DNA of 64,000 nucleotides from NCBI GenBank assembly GCA_002633005.1, contig NMRA01000134.1, forward strand, positions 309,077 to 373,076, in the 5' to 3' direction. The notes below the pieces were generated by a model that made no database searches, was not told the DNA's origin, and saw nothing but the letters and a program-made list of their open reading frames with translations. The stretch comes from Phoronis australis. Lineage: Eukaryota; Phoronida; Phoronidae. Below, in pieces: positions 38,801 through 46,700 of the stretch (positions within the stretch are counted from its first letter, which is position 1; the number at the start of each line of letters is the position of its first letter). The position numbers and the translations under genes were made by a program.

Positions 38801-41800
38801 AGAGAATTGTTCGTGCATTGTTTCATGTAATACATCACAGATCCATTCAGCAGTACATTATCACAATTATGTGATTCTGTTTGCAGATTTCTGGATTAAA
38901 CTTACATTACATTTGTTTAAAAAATTTCAAATATTACACACTGCACTTGCTGACGGATAAATATTTATAGTAAATTGTTAACACTTTTTGGTATATTATT
39001 TCAATATTCAGTTTTCATTCAGTGGTCATGACAAGAATTCTCCTTTGACACCCTCACTGGTCAAGATTGGGCAGCTCATCTGCTTTGCACACCTCAAAAT
39101 TTGCTGGTATTAACCAAAGACATCATGCTGTTATAGTTAATTACATTGCCTTAGGCTGCTGATGTTATCGTTCTCTAGGTAGTCAGACCCATCATAACCT
39201 CACTGGGGGCGACAATAGTATTTTTAAATTTTTGTTTTGAAAGGTTTTAAATAGCATGTTTAAATACTTCATGAAAACTACAAACTGTGATTAGGTTTTT
39301 GAATTTTAAAATTGGACAAGAAATGTGACTTTTAGAACCTATAAGGTTTGTATAATGCTGTCACAGTATGTCCCTTATAATTGGGCTAATTACCAAACGA
39401 CCAGGCAGCAGTTGGATTTTGAGGTAACCCAAATGTCATCGAACAATTTTTGACGTGGTACAAATATTGAGCTTGTACTTCTGAGTTCTCAGGTGTGGTG
39501 AAAGTTTAAAAAGTTTTCCAGAATGGACTTCAGAAAATGTTCCTTTTCTACCTTTTACACATTGCGTTTTGTGTTTTCAACAGCGAAGATCAAAGGAGAT
39601 CCGGCCATGGATCACGTACTCAGTAAGTACAGTCGCAGCCTCGCAAAAACTCAGACTTATCTGGAATCTTATGTTTCACTGTTTTCTAATTTTCTTTTTG
39701 AATTGTTTCATCTGTAAATAGGAAGAAAAAGGGAGCGGCAGACTCTTCGTAAGTAGTAACTTTGCATGATTTCTCCATCTTCAAACAGGCGTATGTTAGT
39801 TTGTCATCTGTTTGCAGTGTCACAGCATGTTTGTATTGGATGTTTTGTATAGTAAGTTGGGTAGTGACCATAATAATATTGTGCTGCCTGTACTTTTGTG
39901 TCATTACCAGGCAATTATTTAAAATATGTGGCATTTTTACTTTTTGAAAAATTTCGCAAACACTCTCTTGTGAAAATTAAATGGGCCCCATTTGTTCTGT
40001 AGATGCAAGAATTTCTCGAAAATGCAAGATCACACAATTCTGCGAGATATCGCCATGCATTACAAGTGAAACACAGTGTCACACTAGCTTTCCTCACCAT
40101 TCATTGCCACGGAGGCTCGTGGTAATGAACTCTGGAATTTTTTATATTTCTACAATTATACACAAAACCGCCTTAGGCCTCACCAGACTTCTGTGATCTC
40201 ACATGACTCAGACTAATCACTCATGTATTCATTGCATCATCAACACAATAGCTGAAGTAGCATATTTGTAAAATATATGAACATGGCAATTAAAATAGTT
40301 ATCGTTAATGCTCTTGCTTATTTTCTCATTGCTTAGATAACAACACTATTATCAATGGAGGAAGAATACCTAAACAAGTTTGACCTGTTTGAATAGTGAC
40401 TCGAAGTTGACGCTGAACTTGTCACATCAGTATATGAAAAGTACTAATCGCAGGATTTTTTCATTTCAAGGCTGTTCCCAACTAAATTTTTGTTCTACTG
40501 TCAAATCTGGCAGCAACGTTCAGACACAGGCTAGATCTTATTAATATTGCGGTTTGTAAGCTATGGTGCATTTGACGAGATTCATTTCTCGAAAGTCACA
40601 CACTAACATTCCTGCATAGATCCTAACAACCTCGCTATTCATACCAATTGTGAGGGCATCTTATGGAGATTCCTTGGCAATGTGTCTTTGTTCTGTAGAA
40701 TGCAGGCCTGGTAACTTCAGTTCACAATGAATACGCCGGGTAATCTCCTTGGATCCACATTTGTGGATGAATTTGACAGGATGTCACACATGGTCTATGC
40801 AAAATATGAAATGCAGTTACAGCAATACACATGGTATATACAATAAACACATGGTATATACAATATACACATGGTATATACAATATACGCATGGTATATA
40901 CAATACACGCATGGTATATACAATATATGCATGGTATATACAATATACGCTTGGTATATACAATATACGCATGGTATATACAATATATGCATGGTATGTA
41001 CAATATACACATGGTATATACAATATACGCATGGTATATACAATATACACATGGTATATACAATATACACAATGTTGTTATGGACACTACACATGGTGTA
41101 TACAATATATGGAATGTTAATTTGTCCAACAGTTGACAAAAGGGCCTTATTGACAGGGGTCTTATAAACATTGGATTCTGAAATATTTAAGTGCAGTAGG
41201 CACATATAGGTGTTAATTGATATGGAAATATACAGCTTGATGCATGGTAGATCTCCACCTAGATTATTCAGTTCTGTCGTGTCTTACTCTGGTTTTGCAA
41301 TTACTTCATCTTGCTTATGAATCGTCACTTGTCTTTTTGAATCCTATGAGCCTGGCTCTTAAAATGCAATCCCATGCAATAATTTAAAGTGAAATGTGTG
41401 TGTTTTCTGATAGAAGCATCTAAAACTTTTATTTGATTTGTGTGCAGATCATTCTCACTCTCTAGTCCATGTCTGCATGTTATGTCACTTTTAAGTTGGA
41501 TGACATCTGTTAACATTTCGAAATAACTTGGATTGAATTTCATTTCAAAGTTAGTTTCCCCATTAGCCTTGTCATTATCCCTACCTGACTGTGCACACAC
41601 CTGTGCTATCTAGCCTCCTACTAAACAGTTGAACTACCTATCCTGGTCATCATGTTTTCGTAACTGCCCTACATGTATTTAGGCCCACATGCCTGTATTT
41701 AAAATAATGTTTCCTCATGCCTTGTTCTAATGCTTTGCATGTATTAAGTGCCTTAGCTTCACATAGAACTGAGGTGGTTCTACCTAATCGTGTATGCAGA

Positions 41801-43707
41801 CGTCTTGAATTGGGCGTCTCAGTACCTTTCATTAAGTTGGCTATAAACCCCACTTTCTGTCATAAAAACAGATGTTGATGAATTTGGTCTAAGATTTTTC
41901 AAACTAGGTGTGATTTGGGCTTGGAAAGAGCCGACAATTTATTACTTGAGACGAGGCTCTAGGGGTTGACAATATTATCACGGTGTGTTGACGCCAAACA
42001 TGGTCTTGAGAAGTAACGAGTTGTCAACTCTTTGTAAGACCAAAAATCACTTGTTATCTGAGTAAGCAACAAATTAAATCCAGTTATATCATGATAAATG
42101 TTAAATGTCAAAGTTTCTTGGAAGGAACACAGTTTTGCCACTTTAAGAAGATGGTGACTTGAATATACGCCAGCATATCCCATTTTTCAAAAAATTAGTC
42201 CAGATTCATTCGTACACTATTACGAAAAGTTGCTTATATGGTTTGTGCTTAGCACTACTTTAGATAGGTAAGCTGCAAGTTGTACTGTGAGTGGATGAGC
42301 AGCTTTTTGTACTTTGGTGAATGAACAGCAAATTAAACTGGTAGCCATTGTTTTTCCAGATTCGACCGACTCTCAGACAAATACTCCCAAGCTCCTGTAA
42401 GTATATACTTAGACTTAGTTATAGAATTTAGACTTACACTCGCTGTTGGCACATCTATTCTACAAATGTTTAGTCACAATCCATCGCATCTTTCTGTGTT
42501 TCTTATGCCATCTGAGACAGAATAGTCAAAAGAGCCTAGTATTTTTATAGAGACCAGGAATTCACTGTACTACCACTGCAGGTCTATCAGTAACACACTA
42601 GCGGCTTCAGCTTGTTTTCTTTAATTTTCAAAACATGTCATTCTAACACATAAATGAAGCAAGATCCAAAATGTTGCAGTTAGGTGAGGTCAAAGGGTTT
42701 ATCTTTCTGCGTTATCGAGCCATCGTGAAAAGACTTCGCCCAGTTATGGCAGTGACGCTCCCAGCATGCAATAGTCCAAATAAAAATGATTATGAAGTCA
42801 TTATTTGTGCTTGTTCATGTTGAAGGTAAGGTATGTAATAAGCATTAGGAACAGTTTACAAATGTCACAATTTATACGAATATACAAAATCCATGCTTTT
42901 CCCAACCCCTCCCCCCTCGATTGTGTGTAGAAAAATATTGATATTTTTGTTAACCCGAACTGTAATGTGCGTTGTTTTAGTCCATCACTTGTAAACATTT
43001 TTTCATGCATTTTTGAAACGTCAAAAGCAGTAAATCCACCGTTTACCTTCTTGGAGCGGCGTACATTTTGTCCAATGAAAACACCAATAAGTGTGAACAC
43101 ACCATTTAGTATGTTGCATTTAATTGGAGCTTAACTCGGGTTTCTGAATTGGCTCATCATATACACTGTATCATGTTGTGCTCCAGGAACTGTGTTGACA
43201 CGGTTTGAGGCTGTTCACTTATTCGCATTTTTTATTGTTATTTTGTGATTCTTGTTGTTAATTGTCAATATCTGAATGCACAGTCGAGTGGGGCAGTTGT
43301 AAAGTGTAATACAGTCTGTTATGCACTGTTTTTAGTAATACATTGTTTAGCTGCATGACTGAATTTGCATGTGACCTTCTTGTGCCTGTTTTACAGCCGC
43401 AGGTGGCGCTAGCTAACAAATATGAGCGGAACTTGGACCGGAGATCCTTCAAAGACAAGCTGGCAATATTTGGCAACTAGTCAGGTAATTCTAACCATTT
43501 AACGCTGCCAGTTGTACCCATTAATTGATACAATTTGGTCTCTGTTCTCGTTTGCAGCCCAAAATTATGATGTTCAGCAAGTACGAACGACAGACAGATC
43601 TACGGAAATTCGGCGAGCGGATGTCAGTATTTCAAAGTGACACCAAAAACAAGCCTGAAGTGGCACCACCAGCAAATGCCGAAGAAGCCCCAGCTGGCGA
43701 TGAATAA
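10161..43707 (+). CDS. TnT: Troponin T gene (11 coding exons, two alternative last exons)
   Basis: Troponin T binds tropomyosin and carries troponin I and C on the muscle thin filament. Spliced CDS: 10161-10171, 13748-13781, 18796-18909, 25181-25267, 29879-30025, 37641-37862, 38723-38763, 39584-39622, 39722-39748, 42360-42396, then 43558-43707 (302 aa) or 43397-43480 (280 aa). Every intron is GT-AG and every phase agrees. The protein has a long charged Glu/Arg/Lys helix (exons 3-5), then the family segment GRPNYVIVKK, then the troponin-I-binding coiled coil (LSQRVAPLNI, WNLESEKYDLEQ), a basic Ser/Lys linker, and a C-terminal SKYER-type motif as in invertebrate troponin T. It lacks both the long acidic N-terminus of vertebrate isoforms and the poly-Glu tail of arthropod ones. 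Identification rests on recognised motifs; the first two exons are the least certain. Confidence 0.9.
13748..13781 (+). CDS. TnT: Troponin T exon, N-terminal (MSEVETVAYE)
   Basis: This short exon has acceptor TTTACAG and donor GTGAGT and ends in phase 0. It encodes a brief mildly acidic N-terminus. An internal ATG at 13752 is an alternative start. A short acidic beginning of the MS-(D/E) type is usual for troponin T, but the long acidic hypervariable stretch of vertebrate proteins is missing. Confidence 0.7.
14874..15351. mobile_element. Putative DNA-transposon derivative with imperfect TIRs
   Basis: GGCCTGTCATACTAACG at the left and GTCGGTATGAAAAGGCC at the right are imperfect inverted repeats. 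Inside are several GTATGAA-CGG and CGAAGTTAAC / GTTAACTTCG motifs in both orientations. No convincing target duplication was seen. Confidence 0.4.
15846..15995. mobile_element. Short TIR element, copy 2
   Basis: It runs from CAGTGGCAGG to CCACCCCTG and is flanked on both sides by GCTTA (15841-15845, 15996-16000), a clean 5-bp target duplication. Interior phrases GGGCAAAATTCTG and AATACTCTGCCCTGG match the copy at 5342. Confidence 0.6.
18796..18909 (+). CDS. TnT: Troponin T exon, charged helix part 1
   Basis: This 114-nt exon (38 codons, phase 0 to 0) runs from LKHKREENDEELL to LRIMKEKS, between acceptor CTCAATAG and donor GTGAGT. The Glu/Lys/Arg-rich helix with spaced Leu/Met corresponds to the N-terminal tropomyosin-binding (T1) part of the family. 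Confidence 0.85.
19302..19374 (+). repeat. 11-bp tandem repeat (CTGAACACAAA)n
   Basis: About six to seven units. The first ones are diverged (GTGAACACAA), the last ones identical. Confidence 0.9.
20777..21040 (+). other. Acidic ORF in a troponin T intron, status unknown
   Basis: 88 codons without a stop, with a Lys/Asp/Glu-rich middle (GNTPSDTEGKKEGSNKDG, EEAKDMLDGCVDMDAIDADS). The composition looks more coding-like than the surrounding intron. No good donor is visible inside the frame, and I recognise no family. It could be an unrelated remnant or a terminal exon of an unknown transcript. Confidence 0.2.
22683..24337 (+). mobile_element. Tandem-repeat element with terminal hairpins, copy A (non-autonomous, HINE/Helentron-like)
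   Basis: It begins with a palindrome (CCCACATATTTATATGTGG near 22695), followed by a core of about four diverged 350-400 bp units with no coding capacity. It ends in a tail matching copies B and C (GGCGCATTTCAACACTCCGC then TTTGCTCTTGTT). The units repeat phrases such as CCAAACCACTCTAAGGAT and TTCATAAAATTTGG, with GTGGCA/GTGGCC motifs about every 150 bases. A central tandem core with a hairpin end resembles Helentron-associated elements. The class is inference. Confidence 0.7.
24380..24492 (+). repeat. 18-bp tandem repeat (GCACACCAGTRTTGRGGT)n
   Basis: Six diverged units of 18 bp directly after the end of tandem-repeat element copy A. The unit length is a multiple of three, so open frames appear on both strands. 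Confidence 0.85.
25181..25267 (+). CDS. TnT: Troponin T exon, charged helix part 2
   Basis: This 87-nt exon (29 codons, phase 0 to 0) reads AERRRQRAEEERQLAAERL and continues to FRAEE, with acceptor GGTTATAG and donor GTGAGG. It continues the single-helix region rich in Arg and Glu. Because it is symmetric it could be skipped without a frameshift, but nothing in the sequence shows that it is. Confidence 0.85.
26880..29640 (-). mobile_element. Degraded non-LTR retrotransposon (LINE) with APE-type endonuclease end and reverse transcriptase
   Basis: Several frames on the - strand give ordered LINE parts. The end of the endonuclease (APDHSVLVLKF) and a long linker lie in 29608-28951. RT motifs follow: KNNKAVGYDCIAYGVLKF (28846-28634), QRGVLSLTFFALYINDLA with Y-A-D-N (28251-27922), and YKYLGCILDQHLDF (27788-27600). 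Near 27113-26889 comes an ERSLLAHRAGNQPLHLETGR tail typical of these elements. Frameshifts and gaps make it non-functional. It lies antisense in a troponin T intron and ends ~240 bases before exon 29879. The clade is not determined. Confidence 0.85.
27935..28096 (-). repeat. Six perfect 27-bp repeats across the LINE reverse-transcriptase active-site motif
   Basis: Six identical 27-bp units follow each other. On the - strand each encodes NISMPLYAD, so the catalytic Y-A-D motif is repeated in frame before IALL. The identity of the units contrasts with the decay of the surrounding element. Confidence 0.9.
29761..29846 (+). repeat. (TTG/TTA)n trinucleotide microsatellite next to a splice acceptor
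   Basis: GTT units change into a long TTA run. It ends 32 bases before the troponin T exon at 29879. Confidence 0.95.
29879..30025 (+). CDS. TnT: Troponin T exon, charged helix part 3 and linker
   Basis: This 147-nt exon (49 codons, phase 0 to 0) starts AEKKREKEALEQQRKEER and ends KKTRNNEEN. It contains GRPNYVIVKK, the counterpart of the G-P-N-F/Y segment of invertebrate troponin T that separates the charged helix from the coiled coil. The acceptor (TCTTCTAG, ending 29878) lies only 32 bases after a long TTA microsatellite. Confidence 0.9.
31257..31424 (+). repeat. ~19-25-bp tandem repeat (TTTTGCCCATATTATTTAT)n
   Basis: About eight units of TTTTGCCCA followed by A/T-rich spacers of two length classes (TATTATTTA and ATTATTTTTTA). 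Confidence 0.9.
35051..35264 (-). mobile_element. tRNA-derived SINE, copy 2
   Basis: It matches the SINE at 44328-44561 along its length (AGCTGAGGAGCT, GGGTCTAGCAGTGTG, CCACGACCTTGAATAAAGG on the + strand) and has the same tail hairpin and A/T-rich end. The tRNA-like head is more decayed. It lies in the troponin T intron between 30026 and 37640. Confidence 0.8.
35553..36022. mobile_element. Foldback (long inverted repeat) element, 470 bp
   Basis: The left arm starts CAAGGTACCTACACT and the right arm ends AGTTTAGGTGCCTTG. The arms pair over ~150 bp each, e.g. GGTTAACGGACTCATAAAC with GTTTATGAGTCCGTTAACC. Both arms are built from degenerate ACACGG / ACGGACTCA units. A 5-bp direct repeat AAAGT flanks it (35548-35552 and 36023-36027). 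No coding capacity. Confidence 0.8.
37641..37862 (+). CDS. TnT: Troponin T exon, coiled-coil (troponin I-binding) core
   Basis: This 222-nt exon (74 codons, phase 0 to 0) has acceptor TGTTTCAG and donor GTGAGT. It carries the most diagnostic family sequence: KEQLEAEKKAILSQRVAPLNI, then LAEKAKEIHQAIWNLESEKYDLEQRFKKQQLE. The heptad pattern matches the helix that pairs with troponin I in the core of the complex. Confidence 0.95.
38723..38763 (+). CDS. TnT: Troponin T microexon (MMDLSERARQMNKG)
   Basis: This 41-nt exon enters in phase 0 and leaves in phase 2, with acceptor GGTTACAG and donor GTAAGT. It continues the coiled coil to its end. The G codon is completed by the first base of the next exon. 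Confidence 0.85.
39584..39622 (+). CDS. TnT: Troponin T microexon, 39 nt, possibly cassette
   Basis: Acceptor TTTCAACAG and donor GTAAGT bound a 39-nt exon, phase 2 to 2, reading EDQRRSGHGSRT plus a split Q. Another frame of the same bases reads KIKGDPAMDHVLS, but only the first frame fits the flanking exons. Skipping it would still join in frame (NKG to KKKGAADSS). Confidence 0.65.
39722..39748 (+). CDS. TnT: Troponin T microexon, 27 nt (KKKGAADSS)
   Basis: This 27-nt exon (phase 2 to 2) is preceded by TGTAAATAG and followed by GTAAGT, only 99 bases after the previous exon. It encodes a basic KKK followed by a Ser/Ala linker. The phase matches both neighbours exactly. Confidence 0.7.
39749..42359. 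other. Troponin T intron with the 20-bp minisatellite
   Basis: AT-rich, no exon seen. It contains the minisatellite at 40827-41070. Confidence 0.5.
40827..41070 (+). repeat. 20-bp minisatellite (ACATGGTATATACAATATAC)n
   Basis: Twelve units with a strict 20-bp period, plus degenerate outliers near 40793 and 41091. The unit contains the palindrome GTATAT-ACA-ATATAC. It creates long open frames on both strands that are not genes. Confidence 0.95.
42360..42396 (+). CDS. TnT: Troponin T exon before the alternative ends (FDRLSDKYSQAP)
   Basis: This 37-nt exon enters in phase 2 and leaves in phase 0, with acceptor TTTTCCAG and donor GTAAGT. It ends in a Pro codon and joins either C-terminal exon to give a PP pair, as in the P-P-K motif before SKYER in invertebrate troponin T. 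Confidence 0.85.
43397..43484 (+). CDS. TnT: Troponin T alternative last coding exon A (short end, FGN stop)
   Basis: After acceptor TTTTACAG the exon encodes PQVALANKYERNLDRR, continues through FKDKLAIFGN, and stops at TAG 43478-43480. Four bases later a consensus donor (TCAG|GTAATT) follows, then a 73-base intron to exon B. It aligns end to end with exon B (shared P, KYER, D, R, F, F). Because it ends in a stop, including it gives the 280-aa form and turns exon B into 3' UTR. Confidence 0.8.
43558..43707 (+). CDS. TnT: Troponin T alternative last coding exon B (long end)
   Basis: After acceptor GTTTGCAG the exon encodes PKIMMFSKYERQTDLRKF and GERMSVFQ, then a tail with SDTKNKPEVAPP and AEEAPAGDE, with TAA at 43705-43707. 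PKI..SKYER matches invertebrate troponin T C-termini. The tail is short, Pro/Ala-rich and mildly acidic. Using it requires skipping exon A (42396 joined to 43558). Confidence 0.9.
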   Translation, partial: PKIMMFSKYERQTDLRKFGERMSVFQSDTKNKPEVAPPANAEEAPAGDE

Positions 43708-46700
43708 CAGATATTGCCACCAGGTGATCTGGCATCCACACAGCATGATGGGATTGATGCTTCCATTTTGTTTGCCATTGCGGCAGAACTAACACACAAC
43801 TGCGGTTGATAATCTCCAGTGTCTCCACACTTGACAGCATGTGTGTCAGATCAAGAGGCATGTTGTTTGACAGGATGAAGTAGTGTTGAAGCTCGAAATC
43901 TCTCCAGACATTTGATAATTGGAAAACTGCATTTAGACTGCTTGTGTACCCATCAATGCTTTACAGTCACTTTCACTGTACTTTCCATTGATTGTGTAAC
44001 AGTCGGTTACCTAACAAAATGCACCTTCTGCATTTTTGAAGCCACCTGCCCCCACTTATTTTCAGTGCTCAATTTTTGTTTAGCTCATTCTAAAAGTTCA
44101 ATTTTTTGCCCATCAAAGTCAGTGCTATCTGCTCTGTGCAAGAACTGATTGTACATTATTACTTAGAACTGACAGCACATTACTTGTTAGAGCTCTTGGC
44201 AAGTAAATGTGAAGTCATAGTATGGCTGTTGTCTGTCTTGGAGCAAGTTAGTTCTCTAGCTAAAACTACATGGAATTGCGTGATCCCAAGTTCTTTGTGG
44301 CTTCAATCTCTAGTGATACATTTTTTTTAATTGTAGGCGGTCTAGTACACGTTGTACCAGACGTGCGCAGGCGGCGCATGTGGGCCCATTGCACTGATTG
44401 CCTGGAAATATTTTTGTGCTTTATTGATATATAGTTAAAACCGAGCTGAGGAGCTAGAAACCTGACTCAAGGGTCTAGCAGTGTGGCCCAGTGGGACTCG
44501 AACCCACGACCTCGAGTAAAGAAGGCGGGCACCATCACACTAGGCCACACTGCCTCCTCTTTGGGTAGATTTCATGTTTTCATTGTTTGTCTAGAGAGTA
44601 GCATTTTAGTTTATCTAACAGGAACAGCATTGAAAGTAAAACAGACACCAGGGTGCAGCATCAGTTGCCCATGAGCAAATTGTGTTGCAGTGGTGTAGAA
44701 GCAGTGCACTCTGGTGTTGTTTGTAGGGATAGTTCAGAAAGTGTGACGTCACCCTAGTGGGGTAGTCAAAGGGGTTCCACCATCTTGGTTCTACCTCTTG
44801 CCACTTCTCTATGGGAAATTACATTGAGTCAATAATTTTAACTTAAAAATCGGTAGCTAAACTCTGTTTTAGACACATGATTAAACTGCTAATCTTTTAA
44901 GTTCACAGATGCTGTGAGCTTAAAGCTATTTTTTGAAATTTTCCTGCAGCATGTTAGTGTAAGGGAATAGGTGACAGCCATATGGGTTTGTCTTCAGTTT
45001 GGAGTAGCCGCAAGGAGTCACTTTCGGTCTCTGTTCCTGGATAGCGCACTACATAGATTCACTGCAATCTACCACTTTTTGTCCAAGTTTCAGGTTTGAA
45101 GTGTGTCGATGTTTTCACTGCATGACGACTGATTTAACCAGCATGTTTTGAATGTGCAAACATATTGTGTCCAGCAAATTCATGTTTTTGTTGCAGATGT
45201 GCTGGCCATGTATTAAACTTGTACAACTGTTTTGCCATTTGTTTTGCTTGAAAAAAAAAAAAAACAGTCAGGAAGCACTTGCTTGTTTTTTAATGTTTGA
45301 TTGTTGGCATTATTTGTAGTGTATTTGAATGGTTCACATACAGTCTGTGACGAATGTAACCAGACAAGATACCATGTTGCCGTCATGACTACTTATACAT
45401 TTAAGAGCAAAATGACTTGAAATGACTTGTTTGGTGAGAAAATGATTTTTATGGTGAGAAAATTCTTCTTACAGAATGGCTTAGCAACATTTTTAACTTG
45501 ACTTTAATACACCTACATTCTCAGTCATGAGCAACGCTACTGTCACAGTGAATTTGGTTTGTACACAGCTGTCATCAAAATGACGGGGAAATTCTCGGTA
45601 ATTTGCTCTGAATACTTTTGGTTATGTAATGCAGAGCAATGTTAGATGTTGTGCTGCATATGACTATTAAATTTTCAGTGTGCCAACAAACTATCTGTTG
45701 AAAAATGTGATGGAAGATTCAGATCTAGCTGTATATATATTCTTGGAAATTTCCCCATTTAGACTGCTTCTTTCTGGTCTTTATTTTATAGATTTGATTT
45801 GATAACTTATTGATCTTGTGATACATGCGAGTGAACAGTCAAAATATCCACTCCATCGTTTTAACTCAAAAGCTACTCATGTAAAGATTGCTGTCATAAG
45901 TGTGCCTTCTGGATCGAAAGTTGTGCGACATCTGGACTAAATATAATTTGTGCTCGTGAGCGGTTGCATGTGCTACAGGTGCTGTCTAGTTTCTACTTTT
46001 GAATCGGACATAAGGGGTAACTTGACACTGTAAAAATATCATTGTCAATTAAGTTATTGGTCAACAATATATTGACATTGACTGATTGTTGTCGATAATT
46101 AAATATGTAATATTTTTCTTACTTTTAGCTGGAGTCCATGTTTTACCAGGAATGGACAATACACTTGTGGACTTTGGAATGGACATTTAGTGCACTTATG
46201 TTATTAAACTGCGTAAAGCATGTGTCGAAAGGAGACATCACAGACCGGTCACCAGCTGAGCTTAAGTTTGTAATATGTTCAATATTTATTGGATTAGCAT
46301 TGGAAATTGCAAAGGATGTTACAAAGATTACCTTCCATCTCGTACACTGTCCGATTGTCTGCAGGAATGTATGATAGTCATCCCAGATGGAACTTTTCTG
46401 TTTGCTCTGGGAGCTTCAACAGGTGCTTGACAGTTTTATCAACTGTTTTTCCAGTTTTTATGAACATATACTTTATTTTATGCATCTCCTTGTTAATCCA
46501 TTTTCTACTCCCAGGACAATTATAATTGACCCCGCTTTGACGCCACCCAAAGACACAATGGTCTAGATTTAGAGAAAACTAGCTTGAAGCTGAGAGACTA
46601 GTTTAAGCTCTGTACATAGATGTAACACAGTGTAGAGCATTTAGTCTGTAACACTGTGTCCACCCTCATGACTAACCCCGTAGACCAAACAACCCCCGTC

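Noticed and set aside
39584-39622. Reading KIKGDPAMDHVLS as the troponin T sequence of this exon
   Set aside because: It looks plausible as protein, but this frame is not compatible with the phase of the exons on either side.
40722-41205. Several ORFs of 77-149 codons on both strands
   Set aside because: They are by-products of the 20-bp minisatellite, present in many frames with no start context or protein family.
44480-44561. Possible functional tRNA gene
   Set aside because: The A and B boxes are good, but the sequence continues into a SINE body and has a second, diverged genomic copy; it is a SINE head.
45250-45266. A-run as the poly(A) tail of a processed pseudogene
   Set aside because: No intronless gene copy or target duplication was found beside it.
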